Notes: generated by a model not told the origin, from the sequence alone. A stretch of 64,000 bases of DNA from Vespula vulgaris (GCF_905475345.1 NC_066596.1:2845001-2909000); one strand, 5' to 3'; positions 51,353-63,249 are shown, counted from the stretch's first letter. Numbers and translations are program-made.

Positions 51353-51765
51353 TTATTTTTATTTCTATTCCTAATTCATTTCAGATCAATCCTAAAATCT
51401 CTTAAAATAAAAGCACGCATATATATAAGTAATTTTGTTAATTGCTTGATTAGATTGAATCTTTGTATAAAAAGAACTACAAATTATTATCATATATTTT
51501 ATGTTATTAAATGGTAACAAAAAAATTTAATTAATTGAATAAGAAATTATTATTAATAAATACAGAAAAAAATATTATTAAAAAATATCTGATATATTTT
51601 ATAATAATTCAAAAACATCGAACTATGGTTGCAAGAAATTAACGAGGATAAAACTTTGAAATCTTTAGGATAGGAAAAATAAAAAGCTTGCAGATTATAC
51701 CTACTAATTACAATTCATTGCGAGTTGGAAATGTAAAAAGGAAAAGGAGAGAGAGAGAAAGAGAA

Positions 51766-51807
<42 letters not shown>

Positions 51808-52029
51808 AGAGAGAAAGAGAGAGAGAGGATTTTAATGTCTAATATTTATTTTCAAATCGTTTAACACCACATTTTCGATGTTCGAGTTGTTATTAATGTT
51901 ACCTTAATGCGCTTATTTATAAGCGCTTACTCTACGTTTATTCGGCGCTTACTTTGCGTATTTTGTTTAAAATCTCTACGATTTCTATTTTTACGGAAAT
52001 ATATCTATGTAAATAAAAAAAAATGACTA
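51353..52029. other. AT-rich intronic DNA
   Basis: Contains a GA-rich tract at 51746-51828, including a run of seven or more G near 51801. No gene recognised. Confidence 0.6.
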
Positions 52030-53425
52030 TTAATAATAATGTAGAACAAGCTTGTTTCCTCGATAAAATAGAAAATAATTTATTAATTATTTAATAACTT
52101 ACGCAATTTTATAAATCAGAGATGCAATCTGAATTCTTTTTTGGCAAAATCAAAAAGAATTTAGTTCGTATAAATTCGTTTCTAAAAATTGTTTATAACG
52201 AATTGTTAATTAATTATTTAAAATAATTATTAATATATTTAATATATTAATATATTTAAAAGAATAGAGAAAATTCTGGCCTTTAAAACAATATTTGATT
52301 CAAGTCTCTATGACTTTTAGTTCCGGAGATATACCCGTATAAACAAAAGACGTGATTATTAACAATATTGTTATTAACAAAAAACAATAATTTGTTTATT
52401 AATTACTTATTAATTTATGTAATTTTGTAAATTAGAGTCACAATTTCATTTGCTTTTTTGGCAAAGTAAGAAGAAATGATTTCGTAAAAATTTATTTATA
52501 AAAATTGTTTATAACAAATTGTTAATTAATTATTAACAATACATAGAAAAGTAGAGAAAATTCTGCCCTTTAAAATGATATGCGAATCAAGTCTCTATGA
52601 CTTTTAGTTCCGAAGATATTCCCATTTAAATGAAAGACATTTACATTGCCCCACTGACCTATATAATTTCATTCATATTGGCGTGTGACACACTGACCTA
52701 TATAAATTCCAAGAATTTACGCTGTCCAGCTGATTAACCTACTATTACTATACTATTACTACGATCAGCTGTACTATGGAAATTATGAATGAAAATCTTT
52801 CAAAGGCGATATCTTCGGAACGGAAAGTCGTAGAGAGTTGAAACAAATACCGTTTTCAAGCGTAATTTATTCTTTATTTATTTAAATATTGCAATAATAT
52901 TGTTATAATAAAATCGATTTTGTTAAAAATTTTTAAATTGGATTTTTTTCTTTTTTTTCGTAATAAAGACATAACTAAAACGAAATCATTTAAATTTTTA
53001 TTATAATCATGTAAATTTTATTTTATTTATTTAAAATAAAGAATAGAAGATTTATTAATAGTCGGTAATGTAGGAAATTTCGGAAACTCAAGATATTTTT
53101 TTCTTAACTTACTATTGCTTTTACTACATTTTACTCACATCTTTCTAAATGGTTTCTTATCAATATTTAAATTGAAATATTTCCTAAATTAATAATTGTT
53201 CAATGTACATGAGTTAATACTTTTTTTATAGAGAATATGGAGATGCATCGATCAATGCAATCAACAACATATGATTCTATTTGAAATAAAGACACGGTTA
53301 ACCTTTATAACACCGTATAGTACGATTTTAGTTAAACGAAGTTTCTTCATATCTTTAAAAAGAATGGTGATATTCAAGGTGATCAAAGTTATTGCTCCAT
53401 CTTCTATATATGGAGGGAGAGAAAA
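52030..53425 (-). mobile_element. dispersed repeat, right copy of an inverted pair
   Basis: The reverse complement of this segment matches 2508-3620 over most of its length in the same order. Shared landmarks are AAAGTATTAACTCATGTACA (53206-53225 reversed), CGACTATTAATAAATCTTCT near 53060, CGACTTTCCGTTCCGAAG near 52820 and AGAATTTTCTCTA near 52560. It is longer than the left copy because a ~300-bp end module is present twice (52075-52350 and 52385-52640). The module carries CTCTATGACTTTTAGTTCCG and TTTTTTGGCAAA. The outer end, near 53420, corresponds to the ACAGGGTGGAACAATAA end of the left copy. Confidence 0.7.
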
Positions 53426-53772
53426 CAGGCAGAGGGAAAACAGGAAAGAAAAAGAGAGAGAAAGAGAAAAAAGAGAGGGGTTATCGTTTGTAAGATGGTA
53501 CAGAAGGTCGTTGCCTCGCCTCGTATCACCCTCTTTTGATTTTCACCGTTGTATCTGTCGTTAAAGATACCACCCTTCTTGCCGTAGGGTGTCACAAAAG
53601 AGTCACATCAAAGTCGAGACTACCTAGCGAATATCGAGTAACAACGTCCTATCTTCTTTATCTTTTTTATACCTCTTTAGGTTTTAGAACTTTGTTTTTG
53701 TTATCTTTTTTTGTTAAATCCTTCATTTATTTCTTATATTCAAAAAACTTTAAACGCATACATTCTTCTTAT

Positions 53773-53795
53773 CATCATCATCATCATCATCATCA

Positions 53796-53827
<32 letters not shown>

Positions 53828-53829
53828 TT
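53773..53829. repeat. compound (ATC)n(ATT)n microsatellite
   Basis: About nine ATC triplets followed by about ten ATT triplets. The poly-His/poly-Tyr frame over it is an artefact. Confidence 0.95.
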
Positions 53830-56055
53830 ATAATAATTGTTTTCCTTTTTATTCTTTTTCTTTGTACATCTAAAATATTCTCAAAAATATAATGAGAAGT
53901 GTAAAAATTAAAAAACGATATAAATATTAAAGAAAAATTTAAGATATATATAATATTGTAATATAAAGGATGGAAGAGGTATTGTTGTTTTCCATTCGAT
54001 TTATTGGTAAATCCTAGGCAAATTTATCGGACGAACCAGGCAATTTGGAATTTACGCAGTGGTTGAACATGTTCGATATCAGCGATGCGTTTCTCTAACA
54101 GAGCAGCCGTTAGAGTGCGTACCTAGAAGAGGCTTAACGTTATATCCGTTATAATTGGATCGAGATTAAATTAGCTTCCGAGCATGATTGAAGTTTAACG
54201 TGTCGGCCATCTAACACAGACACATACCTGCAACGCGCTCACGTACACATACAAACATATACTGTTGAGTTTCTTCTTTGTCTCCCAACATATTTCTCAT
54301 CTTCGTCGATTATTATAGTTGTCTGAATCGACATGACTTCACTTTACTTAAGTTCTAAGAAACTTGTTTAGTATTCTTTCTTAACTTAATCGCTTTCTTC
54401 TTCTTTTTCTAATTTCAAAACAATTTGTTGATTTTTAATTTGATTTTATTCGTGTATCATCGGACTATTAAGTGACTCATATTTTGTTTATATTAACGAT
54501 AAAAAATATATACATACATATACATTCTAAAAAAGTTAATGAATTCAATATTAATACAATTTAACTGGAAAAATTCATTAAAGAGAATAATAACTAAAAT
54601 AATACTACTTAAGTACTTAATACATGGAATAAAAATTATAAAAGAAAAATATATATGTATATATTAAAAAGTAAATGAAAGGATAAAATAGATATTTAAT
54701 TGGAAAAATTCATTGAAGAAATTCCACAAACTTTGAAATGGTTTTGCTGAAAGATGCTTGGTCTTTAACGATCATAATCGGATCGAGAAATCTTTAAAGA
54801 GCTTCTCACTCCTTCTGACCTAGTCCGAGCTTCACGGTATTGGTCAGAAGTTAAGTCGATTTTGAAAGAAAAAGAAAGAAAATGAAAGAAAGAAAGAAAG
54901 AAAGAAAAAAGAAGTCAGTAGGTCGAACCTTTTTGAATTCTGTGGAAAGTCTCTTATGGCTCAAAGAACACCTTTTCAAGGAATTTATGTGACCAAAGAC
55001 ACCAACCTCTCTTCCCTTATTCCTTTCGTCCTATCACTGGAACGGAACGTGCGAGAAAACGAATTTCTAAGGATTCATTTTTCATAAAAAGATCCTGTGT
55101 GATTTATAACTTGAGATATTTTAGTACGATATGTCTTATTTTAGTGCGATACATTTTATTTTACGTGAAATTTATTTATGTTTTCTTCTTCTTCTTTTTC
55201 TCATTTGTTTTTCTTCTTTATAAGAATAAAAACTGGATACCAATATATAAACACTTGTATATGAAGCATCTTGAAATATGTCTTTGAAATTATTACTATT
55301 TAGATATTTATCTTTTTGTTTACAAGACGCATGTGTTCTTAAGTTATTGAACGTATTTATCCTAATTTATATGCTGATAAATATACATGTATAATTAAAT
55401 TAATAGTATTGAGTTAATTCATAAATAATTATTATCATGAATAAGAAATTTATTATGATGAATCTAATAAATGTTACGTGAAAATTTGTTATTATTAATA
55501 TTCCTATGTTTATTATTTCTCGCGTACGTGTTAAATTGATAATTATTATTTGTATTTACTTATTATTAATAATATTGTTTATATTATTCGTATAAATAGT
55601 AATTATATATCATATTAATAACATACTATTTCGAATTATTCTTGTAAAATTTGACATCAAACGATTAAAAATAAATTTTAATCCCTCTTTCCTTTTAAAT
55701 TTATGATAGATAATATTCAGATAAAATATATAATATATAAATTTAGTAACTCTCGTATTTATTATAAAATCTTTAAGGTAAATATCGCAAATTTCATGAT
55801 ATAATTTCATGAATATTATACAAGTAGAAAGTCAAAGGGTAAAGGACCAAAGGGAGAAGTGCTTTGTAAACTAGCTAGATAGAATGTCTTTCGTACCTTC
55901 GTCGAAGACACCGAAAGCTCTTTTGTTGTCCGCGGTTCTACAATTATTTTCAATTAATGTCAGCTTTTTCGTAAGGACCTCATCCTACTTCGTTCCTTCC
56001 TCTTTACACACTAAACAACATTTTGTTTCCAAAAGCATTCCATTCGTCTTTCTCC

Positions 56056-56260
56056 CTCTCTCTCTCTCTCCCACTCTCTCCCTCTCCGTCTCTCTCCCTC
56101 TCCATCTCTCTCCCTCTCCGTCTCTCTCCCTCTCCATCTCGCTCCCTCTCCGTCTCTCTCCCTCTCCGTCTCTCTCCCTCTCCGTCTCTCTCCCTCTCCG
56201 TCTCACTCCCTCTCTCTCCCTATCCCTCTCATCCCCTCTCCCTCTCCCTCTCTCTCTCTT
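56056..56260. repeat. 16-bp-period pyrimidine minisatellite
   Basis: Units of CTCTCCGTCTCTCTCC and CTCTCCATCTCTCTCC recur about nine times between about 56084 and 56210, inside a longer TC-rich tract. CCGTC and CCATC versions alternate in the first half. The Ser/Leu/Pro and Arg/Glu frames are repeat translations. Confidence 0.85.
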
Positions 56261-56806
56261 TCTTCATTTATCTTTCACGTCATTATTTAATAGCAGAAAT
56301 TCATTTCCTGTCAACTTTCTTAAACAACATTGTTCTAATACTCTAATAATAATCAAAAATTTCTTAACTTTAAAAGATTTTTGTTATAAAATTATAATCG
56401 ATAATTATATATTGATAATTATGAAAATACTAATTTTATTATTAAATTTAAAATAATATATATGCAGTTCATCAAATTTGTTTAAGCTCATTTTATGACA
56501 AAATGAGTTTCGAATAATAAAACAAATTTTTGTAAGATATAGATAACTATGAGAGTTTTCATTTAACAATATTACGTTGTTGAATTAAAAATAACACATA
56601 TAAAGATAAAATAAAAAAGAAGAAAATAAAGAAATATAAAAGAAACTAAATATGTTTTATTGTTAGATAATTTTGACCTAAATTTTTTTTTTCAAAATGT
56701 ACTTAATAGTACTTAATTACTTATTTTATATAGAGTGAACTCATAAAATTATTCGTGATTTATAAGCTATATTTTACAATATTTTTTTTCATTATTTATT
56801 TTGCAG

Positions 56807-57018
56807 GAACTCGAAAGGAGTTCATCGAGAGAGACATTGTCATCGCCAGTTGGAAACAGTCCAGTTTGTTGTCAACCATGCAGTCCACCTTGCAGTCCAC
56901 CACCGGCACCAGCTGCATACATATCAAGTGCTCGTGCCTCTTCAAGAAGACTCACTACCGGAAGTGGACTCGGAGGACTTCCATCTCCGGAAAGAGATCC
57001 TTTTGGAAGATTACTCAG
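56807..57018 (+). CDS. NLR-like gene, third exon (Ser/Pro/Cys-rich linker)
   Basis: Encodes about 71 residues, from the acceptor TTTTGCAG at 56806 to a donor CAG|GTTAAC at 57019. It starts in phase 0, matching the phase-0 end of the exon at 14347, and ends in phase 2. The peptide is Ser-rich (SSSRETLSSP), then has a Cys/Pro cluster (CCQPCSPPCSPPPAPAA) and ends SPERDPFGRLL. The cluster holds four Cys in nine residues and could bind metal or be palmitoylated, but nothing proves either. This is probably a flexible linker between the N-terminal region and the NACHT module. Confidence 0.83.
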
Positions 57019-57346
57019 GTTAACTTATTTCTTTTTTTCTTTACTTTCTTCTTCTTTTTTCTCAGTTTCAATTTCTCTGTCATCTCCTTTCAATATTTTA
57101 TATCAATTTTAATTTTCTCATGACATAAAAATAAATTCAATGTATTACATTATTGTAATATGTATAAATTTAAAGATATTATGAATCAGTCAATTTTGAT
57201 AATATTAAAAATAAATTCTTTTTTATTTGTTTTAATCTTTTTCTGAACAATATTTATTTTTTATTTAAAATTTAATTGTTTAAATATTTATTGATAAAAT
57301 AAAATACTGAATTTTTCATTTATAAAAATGTCGTTTCATTTGTATC

Positions 57347-57399
<53 letters not shown>

Positions 57400-58172
57400 T
57401 CGTTACATTAACGTTTCCCTGATGATGTAGTTTCACAATACAGTTATACGACAAAGTAATACACGACATGGAAAATTTCTAACACTTTTTAATGAGAAAT
57501 TCTCGCGAACGAATAATGAGAATGAGTGACGTCATGTCGACGAATGAAAAGCCCTTCTCGTTTTGTTTTCCTTTCATTTACTTGTAACGTTTGAAAAATC
57601 ATGTAAAAAAAAATGAAAAAGGAAAGAGACAAAACGAGAGAGAGAAAGAAATGTTTTATTAATGACCGAGCATATAATCTCAAAGAGTGATTAACAAAGT
57701 CGACAATTGTGAGAAAAAGATCTTCAACGAATTTTTCGTCCGAGAAAATAATAGTGATTTATTCATTGTTGCATTATACTTTCCTTCTTACGAAGTTTTA
57801 CGTAATGCTATATAATCTTCAAAATGCATTAATGTAAAAGTCTTACGTCATTTACGGTCTTACAAAAACGCATTATAACGACTGTTATATTTATCATTTC
57901 TAACATGACACTTAAAGTTAGTAGTCGTCTGTCTCATTTACATGAAAATAAATAATATCTACGTTTATGATGCAATTTTTTATTTTTTATTTTCTTTTAT
58001 TTATTTATTTATCTTTTTCCTTTTTTTGAAGACTCCGATCGCATTTAAAATATGATGTAGCCTTTCTCTCTTTCTCTCTTTCTCAGTATTATAAATACAT
58101 TTTTAATAATCAAATATATTTGAAATAAATAATTGATAAATAAAGAATAAATTAATAAAATTTATTCTTTAG
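57019..58172 (+). other. intron 3 of the NLR-like gene
   Basis: Begins GTTAAC and ends ATTCTTTAG. It contains an (AT)n run at 57351-57397. It is otherwise AT-rich with a moderately GC-richer patch around 57400-57560. No other gene recognised. Confidence 0.75.
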
Positions 58173-58362
58173 ATTCTTAAAAACTTTCTACACCGAATTG
58201 GGAAAACGTGATCCACCACATATGCCAGCGTGGGTATGCCCTTTGCCTCTTGGAAGTCTTTGTCCAGCTCACTTCAAGCCTCACCTGCAGTTGGTTCACA
58301 AAAGTGAACAAGAACATCGTCTTGAAAACATCAAGCCGGACCAGATCTTTGCGCCTGTCAGA
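58173..58362 (+). CDS. NLR-like gene, fourth exon (pre-NACHT segment)
   Basis: Encodes 63 residues after completing a split Arg codon (AG|A) from the previous exon; it ends AGA|GTAAGT in phase 0. The peptide starts FLKTFYTELGKRDPP and contains MPAWVCPLPLGSLCPAHFKP followed by HLQLVHKSEQEH. It ends IKPDQIFAPVR, the position and style of the short stretch that precedes the P-loop in NACHT proteins. Cys and His residues are arranged C-x6-C-x2-H-x3-H with further His downstream, so a small zinc site is conceivable. No named domain is recognised. Confidence 0.87.
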
Positions 58363-58396
58363 GTAAGTATTACAAATCGCCCGCATCTTTCTTATA

Positions 58397-58650
58397 CTTC
58401 TTCATCTTCTTCCTCTTGATCTTCTTCCTCTTCTTCATCCTCTTCTTCTTCCTCTTGATCTTCTTCCTTTTCATCTTCTTCCTCTTCTTCTTCCTCTTCT
58501 TCTTTCTCTTCATCTTTGTCTTCTTCATCTTCTTCATCTTCTTCCTCTTCTTCATCTTCTTCCTCTTCTTCCTCTTCTTCATTTTCTTCATCTTCTTCTT
58601 CGTCTTTTTCTTTATCTTCTTCTTCATCTTCTTCCTTTTCCTTTTCCTCT
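58397..58650. repeat. (TTC/CTC)n imperfect trinucleotide tract
   Basis: About 250 bp of TTC triplets mixed with CTC and ATC, starting about 35 bp after the fourth-exon donor. It gives poly-Phe/Leu and poly-Lys frames that are artefacts. Confidence 0.9.
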
Positions 58651-58893
58651 TCGTCTCAATGTCAACGTCGACGAATGGAAGGATGACAAGTAAGAAACGT
58701 GCAAAACTTTTCAAGCAGAACAAATCCGATAAAAAAGACAAGCGAACGTTTGGTGTCTACTTTTCTATGAATCTTCTTCTGACGTTTTCTAACTTTCGTT
58801 CTTCTTTCCTTTCGATAAATTGATCTCTCAAATATCTTTCTATTCTTCAATTTTCCTACTTTTTATTATTCCACTTATTTATTTTCTTTTTTC

Positions 58894-58897
<4 letters not shown>

Positions 58898-58961
<64 letters not shown>
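58898..58961. repeat. (CT)n microsatellite
   Basis: About 32 CT dinucleotides without interruption. Confidence 0.95.
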
Positions 58962-58963
<2 letters not shown>

Positions 58964-59389
58964 TTTCTTTTTATAGAATTATAAGAAAAATAAAAGTAAG
59001 TAATAAAACTATAAAATTATTACTGAGAGAAATAAAAATTACAAACGATGATATATACATATATGTGTGTGTATATATGTATATCAAAAAATATGTCAAA
59101 AAGATAAAGAATTTCTATATAATTAAAAAAATTAAAACAAAGTTCATCACTTCATCCACATATCAAACAATATTGTCATTCTTCATTAAAATTTTCTCTG
59201 CTATATAATCAGATATTAATTATTATTAATTCACAAACGACCACCATAATTTCTGACCATTCATAAATTTGTATACTTAATTTTTCTCAATGTAGTAAAA
59301 CATTCGTGAATGAAATAACATTGCATCTGTCGAATGCGATATCCCGAGATATTCTCATATCTTATTGTCATCTCGTTCTCATGGGTGTA

Positions 59390-59463
59390 GTAATAGTAGT
59401 AATAGTAGTAGTAATAGTTGTAGCAGCGTAGTAGTGTAGTAGTAGTAGTAGTAGTAGTAGTAA

Positions 59464-59522
<59 letters not shown>

Positions 59523-59524
59523 TA
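59390..59524. repeat. (TAG)n microsatellite
   Basis: About 40 TAG triplets with a few TAA or TTG variants. The minus-strand poly-Thr frame over it is an artefact. Confidence 0.95.
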
Positions 59525-59735
59525 GTAGCAATAGTACATAGTAATGTTGGTCGAATCCGGAACGAGAGAAGAATAGAAACGAGTTATAACTTGAACAATA
59601 AAGTAGCTACTCGTGACCCAGTTTTCGTATCACCCATCCAGTGTTATCATACCGGTTTGGAAAACGATTTAAAAAAACGACCTCTTTGATACGCACCTTC
59701 TCTCTTCTCTTTCATTACTTTGATATCTCCCTCTT

Positions 59736-59772
<37 letters not shown>

Positions 59773-61473
59773 CTCTTTCTCTGTTTCCAATTGATCCTTC
59801 TCTTTTATTTATGGCTTTGCGATATGAGGGGAGGTTCCATTTATTTCTGAAATATTTTTTTTCTTTCTTTCTTTCTTTTTTTATTTTTTGTTTTCTTCTG
59901 TTTTCCCCTAGTTTAATTTCGCATTGTAGTAACACAGAGGAATTTAATAATAATCGGAATTTGTATAGAAAATTTGTTTTATTAAATTTCTTCTTCATAC
60001 AAACGAATGAATGATCACATCTTTTCCTATTTTTGTATGAAATAAAGAGAGAGATAGAAAAAAAATAGGAAAATTCATTTTTAGAGTTGTTTTGATTTTT
60101 TTTTATTTTATTGTTATTATCATGTCGAGATATCGAAATACTTTAGTATTTGAATGAACTTTTTTCTTTATCTGTCATTATTAGACATTATTATCATATA
60201 TCGAGATATCAAACTATTAAGAAATATTAAAAATTTTGTCACTAAAAAGTAACTATTTCTTTTTTGATATTTCGTAAACCGGAAGAAAAGTCATAAACTG
60301 TGTTAGGTTAGTAACAAGAGCTGAACTTTACTATTGTGTATAACGGGTGCTGGATAAAGAACAATGAAAAACGAGAAATAGAGAAGTTAAGAGTGAAAGA
60401 AGAAAAAGAACAAGAAAGCTTGTTGGTTCGTGAGTAGCTTTTCCAAGAGCTTTTTTCTTAGCTTTTCGTATCTCGTTCGAAAGAGCAATTAGTTGGCTAA
60501 TAGATCTCTTAAGATCTTTCGACAGTTTTCGAAAACGTTTTCGACGCCTTCAATGAGAAAGTGAAGATGTGTTTACCTATCGATATCTATAAAATATCGA
60601 CGAATTGTAAGACTTAATCGATATTTTATTAATTTCATCTATTTTCGCAATTGTTCGATTGAACTTTATCGAAATTGAAAAGTCGATAAAATGTCTTCAA
60701 TATTAAAAGAAAATATCAGTATAATAAAAGAGAACAAGAGATAGAGAGAAAATATATTTTCTACTTTTATTTTCTAATACAAAAAAAACACACACACACA
60801 TATGTATATATAAAATTTCAATACTCTCTTTCTCTTTTTCTCTCTCTTTCTCCCTTACTTTTTCCCTTTCTATTCATATTTATTTCCATCCAATATCAAA
60901 GTGGTAGTTCGGTGTATTCTCGAATTTATTCTTGTGTAAAGGCACGACGAACCTCTCTCTACGCCCTCCTCATCCCTTTTCACTCTTCTTTCACCCTTCG
61001 CCGTACACGTGGCAGAGTTACGAGGCTCATTTTTCGATGTGCCCGTTTCCAAGCGAAGTGTCGCATTGTTCGCCACTCTCATTGCAACGTTTCGCGTTAT
61101 CGGAGGGAGGAGTGATGAGGGGAATGAGGAAGAGGGAAACGACAAACAAGAGAAAAGTGGATAGAAGAAAAATTTTAAGAAAATTACATCGGACTTGTAG
61201 ACGTTATCTGATATTTTTTCTTTTGTAATACTTCTTAAACCTCTTAACGAAATCAACAAAGAAATTTATACGTTCTATATTTATATATATGTATGATATA
61301 TATGTCTCGATTCGATTGTAGTATTACTATTACTATCACTATTATTATTACTGCGGTATCAGTATTTTTATGTAACAACTAATTCTAAAATGCATAAAAA
61401 TATTTCACAAAATACCTGAAATAATTAATCAACATTCTAAATATTGATCCTCATATTTCGAATTGATTCTCAG

Positions 61474-62082
61474 TTAAGCGATGGTACCGTATCAGAAGCG
61501 CCTAGAAGAGTTGCCGTTGAAGGTGGTCCAGGAAGTGGTAGGACAACATTGTGCTTACGTTTACTTTATCAATGGGCAATCCAAGCAGAAGGCCCTGCTT
61601 TAGCGTTCATCGTACCACTTCGAGAACTTCGTGGGAGCCCACTTTTAAATTATTTAGCCCGAGAACTTCTACCAAGAACAGCAGCTCTCGGGGATGCCGT
61701 AGCTCAAGTTTGGCGTACGTTACATCTAATGGAAGACCGTGTATTGTTTGTATTGGACGGTTACGACGAGTGTATAGGAGGAAGGGCATCTCTTGGTGAT
61801 GCAGCTGATCTTTTAGAAGGTCGATTATTCCCAGAGGCAAGAATACTCGTTACCTGTTCCCCTATCAACACAGCAACTTTATCGCCATTGGTACAAAGAA
61901 GAATTCACTTGGCTGGTCTAGAATGGCCACACGTCGAAAGACTCTGCGTTGCATATTTTATTCACAACAATATGGCTGGCAGAGCTTGCGAATTTTTAGA
62001 AGCATTGAACGTTCAACCACAACCCGTCAAACAGTTGGGTCAACATCCGCTTGGTTGGATCATGCTTTGTTGTCTTTACCAA
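61474..62082 (+). CDS. NLR-like gene, fifth exon: NACHT NTPase core
   Basis: Encodes 203 residues that form most of a NACHT domain, the nucleotide-driven oligomerisation module of NLR-type STAND ATPases in the cytosol. The P-loop lies at exon residues 17-25, GGPGSGRTT; the family's catalytic lysine is arginine here (codon AGG at 61540). Walker B is canonical, LFVLDGYDE at residues 91-99. The sensor-1 strand at 125-130 reads LVTCSP, where NACHT proteins usually have T-[ST]-R-P, so the arginine is missing. The exon ends with QHPLGWIMLCCLYQ, matching the helical-domain motif P-L-x-x-x-x-x-C of NLRs. It starts in phase 0 after TTGATTCTCAG and ends CAA|GTACGT in phase 0. The frame has no internal stop, so this is a maintained gene. 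Nucleotide binding may persist with weak or no hydrolysis; that is inference. Confidence 0.93.
61522..61548 (+). other. variant Walker A motif (Lys to Arg)
   Basis: GGPGSGRTT replaces the usual G-x4-G-K-[ST]. The invariant Lys contacts the beta and gamma phosphates in P-loop NTPases. Confidence 0.9.
61744..61770 (+). other. Walker B motif of the NACHT domain
   Basis: LFVLDGYDE, with the hydrophobic strand, the Mg-coordinating Asp and the downstream D-E pair typical of NACHT ATPases. Confidence 0.92.
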
Positions 62083-62174
62083 GTACGTTGTTGATTTATT
62101 GATTATTAATCATACATAATGCAGGTATGTATAATATTATCCTATTGATTTTCACAAAAATTTTCGTTGTATAG

Positions 62175-63088
62175 GATTCAGGAAGTTTACCAACAGAAAC
62201 GAGCGCGCTTATGCACGCTGCGGTGAAGTGTATCGTAAAGAGAAGCCTCGAGCCAGCCATTCCTTACGAAGAAGAAATTCCAGGACACTGTAGAAAACGC
62301 TTGGAAGAGTTCGGCAAGGTATCACTAGCTGCTTTAAGGGAAGGAAGGTGTTGCTATACCGAAGCTGAAATAAGAGCACGTGGTGGTGGCATTGAAGTGA
62401 CCAGGCTAGGCTTTCTTACTAGAGGATTGACCTTTGGTCAAAGACGTAAACCGGATCTCTTCACTCCTATTCACGTTGCCGTGGCCGAGTTCCTTGCAGC
62501 TTATTACCTCACCTCGGTCGCTCAATACGCGAACATCCTACGAAGAGAACTCGAGGGTCTACCTTCCGGTATCATAGGACATCTTGCTGGTCTTTTAGGC
62601 CCGAAGACGCACCTTATTCTTAATCAACTTTGCCCATTAGAAGTACCACCTAGATCGGTGTTTTCTTTATTGAAAGCAGCTGGTGCATCGGATGGTAACG
62701 TTTCAGCTGTCTGTCGATTGGTCGGAGCAGGTTCTGGATTTGGACCAGCCCCTAATGAAAAACCACCAGCACCTTTGGTACACACTTCACCTTTAGAACT
62801 AGAAGGTTGGTCCAAAATACTTCAAAGCTCGGCTTGTACACTCGAGGCTCTCGAATTGGTCTTCCAATTGGAAAGGGGGTTCGACACGAGGTATCTCGAC
62901 GAATTCTTTGACGCTCTAGCTACTAACGAGAGTGTCAAACTCGTTAGGATTACTTCACTACTTGGACAAGAATTCCCTGCCGACGAAGCATTAAGACTAG
63001 CTGGACATTTAAAGAGTGTACTTGGAAAGAAGAAACTTAATGATTTCGAGCTTGTCATCACCTGCCTTGAAGAATCCGCACATGATAA
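62175..63088 (+). CDS. NLR-like gene, sixth exon: winged-helix/superhelical region
   Basis: Encodes 304 residues after an acceptor GTTGTATAG (62174), across a short 92-bp intron. It ends AA|GTAAGT at 63089 in phase 2, so the protein continues outside the window. Near exon residues 96-112 is FTPIHVAVAEFLAAYYL, matching the F-x-H-x-x-x-x-E-F-[LF]-A-A motif that closes the NACHT-associated helical region of animal NLRs. Upstream, residues 40-95 fit the winged-helix part (LEEFGKVSLAALREG). From about residue 210 there are leucine-spaced segments (LEALELVFQL, VKLVRITSLL) that could lead into leucine-rich repeats downstream, but no clear LRR consensus is complete here. No transmembrane segment. Good codon usage and no stops indicate an intact gene. 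Confidence 0.92.
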
Positions 63089-63249
63089 GTAAGTTTCTTT
63101 TTTATTATTATTATTGTTGTTATTGTTGTTGTTGTTAGTGTCATTGTTAATCTGTTGATAGTATTTTAATTTTACAAAATTGTAATATCTACTTGCGTGA
63201 CACGTCAAAAATCGCGATTATGCATTACAAAATAAATTACAAAAAAATT

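Larger units (their letters stand above)
53426..56806. other. 3' part of the giant second intron
   Basis: Contains an (ATC)n(ATT)n tract at 53773-53829, GC-richer patches at 54000-54240 and 54730-55060, a 9-bp-stem hairpin at 54812-54850, a GAAA tract at 54860-54910 and a 16-bp-period minisatellite at 56056-56260. It ends in TTTATTTTGCAG at 56806, a good acceptor with pyrimidine-rich sequence before it. Confidence 0.6.
58363..61473 (+). other. intron 4 of the NLR-like gene
   Basis: Begins GTAAGT and ends TTGATTCTCAG. It contains a 250-bp TTC/TCC-rich tract at 58397-58650, (TC)n at 58898-58961, (TAG)n at 59390-59524, further TC runs at 59740-59770 and a GC-richer patch at 60880-61140. The patch has open frames on both strands but no paired splice sites. 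No nested gene is called. Confidence 0.75.
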
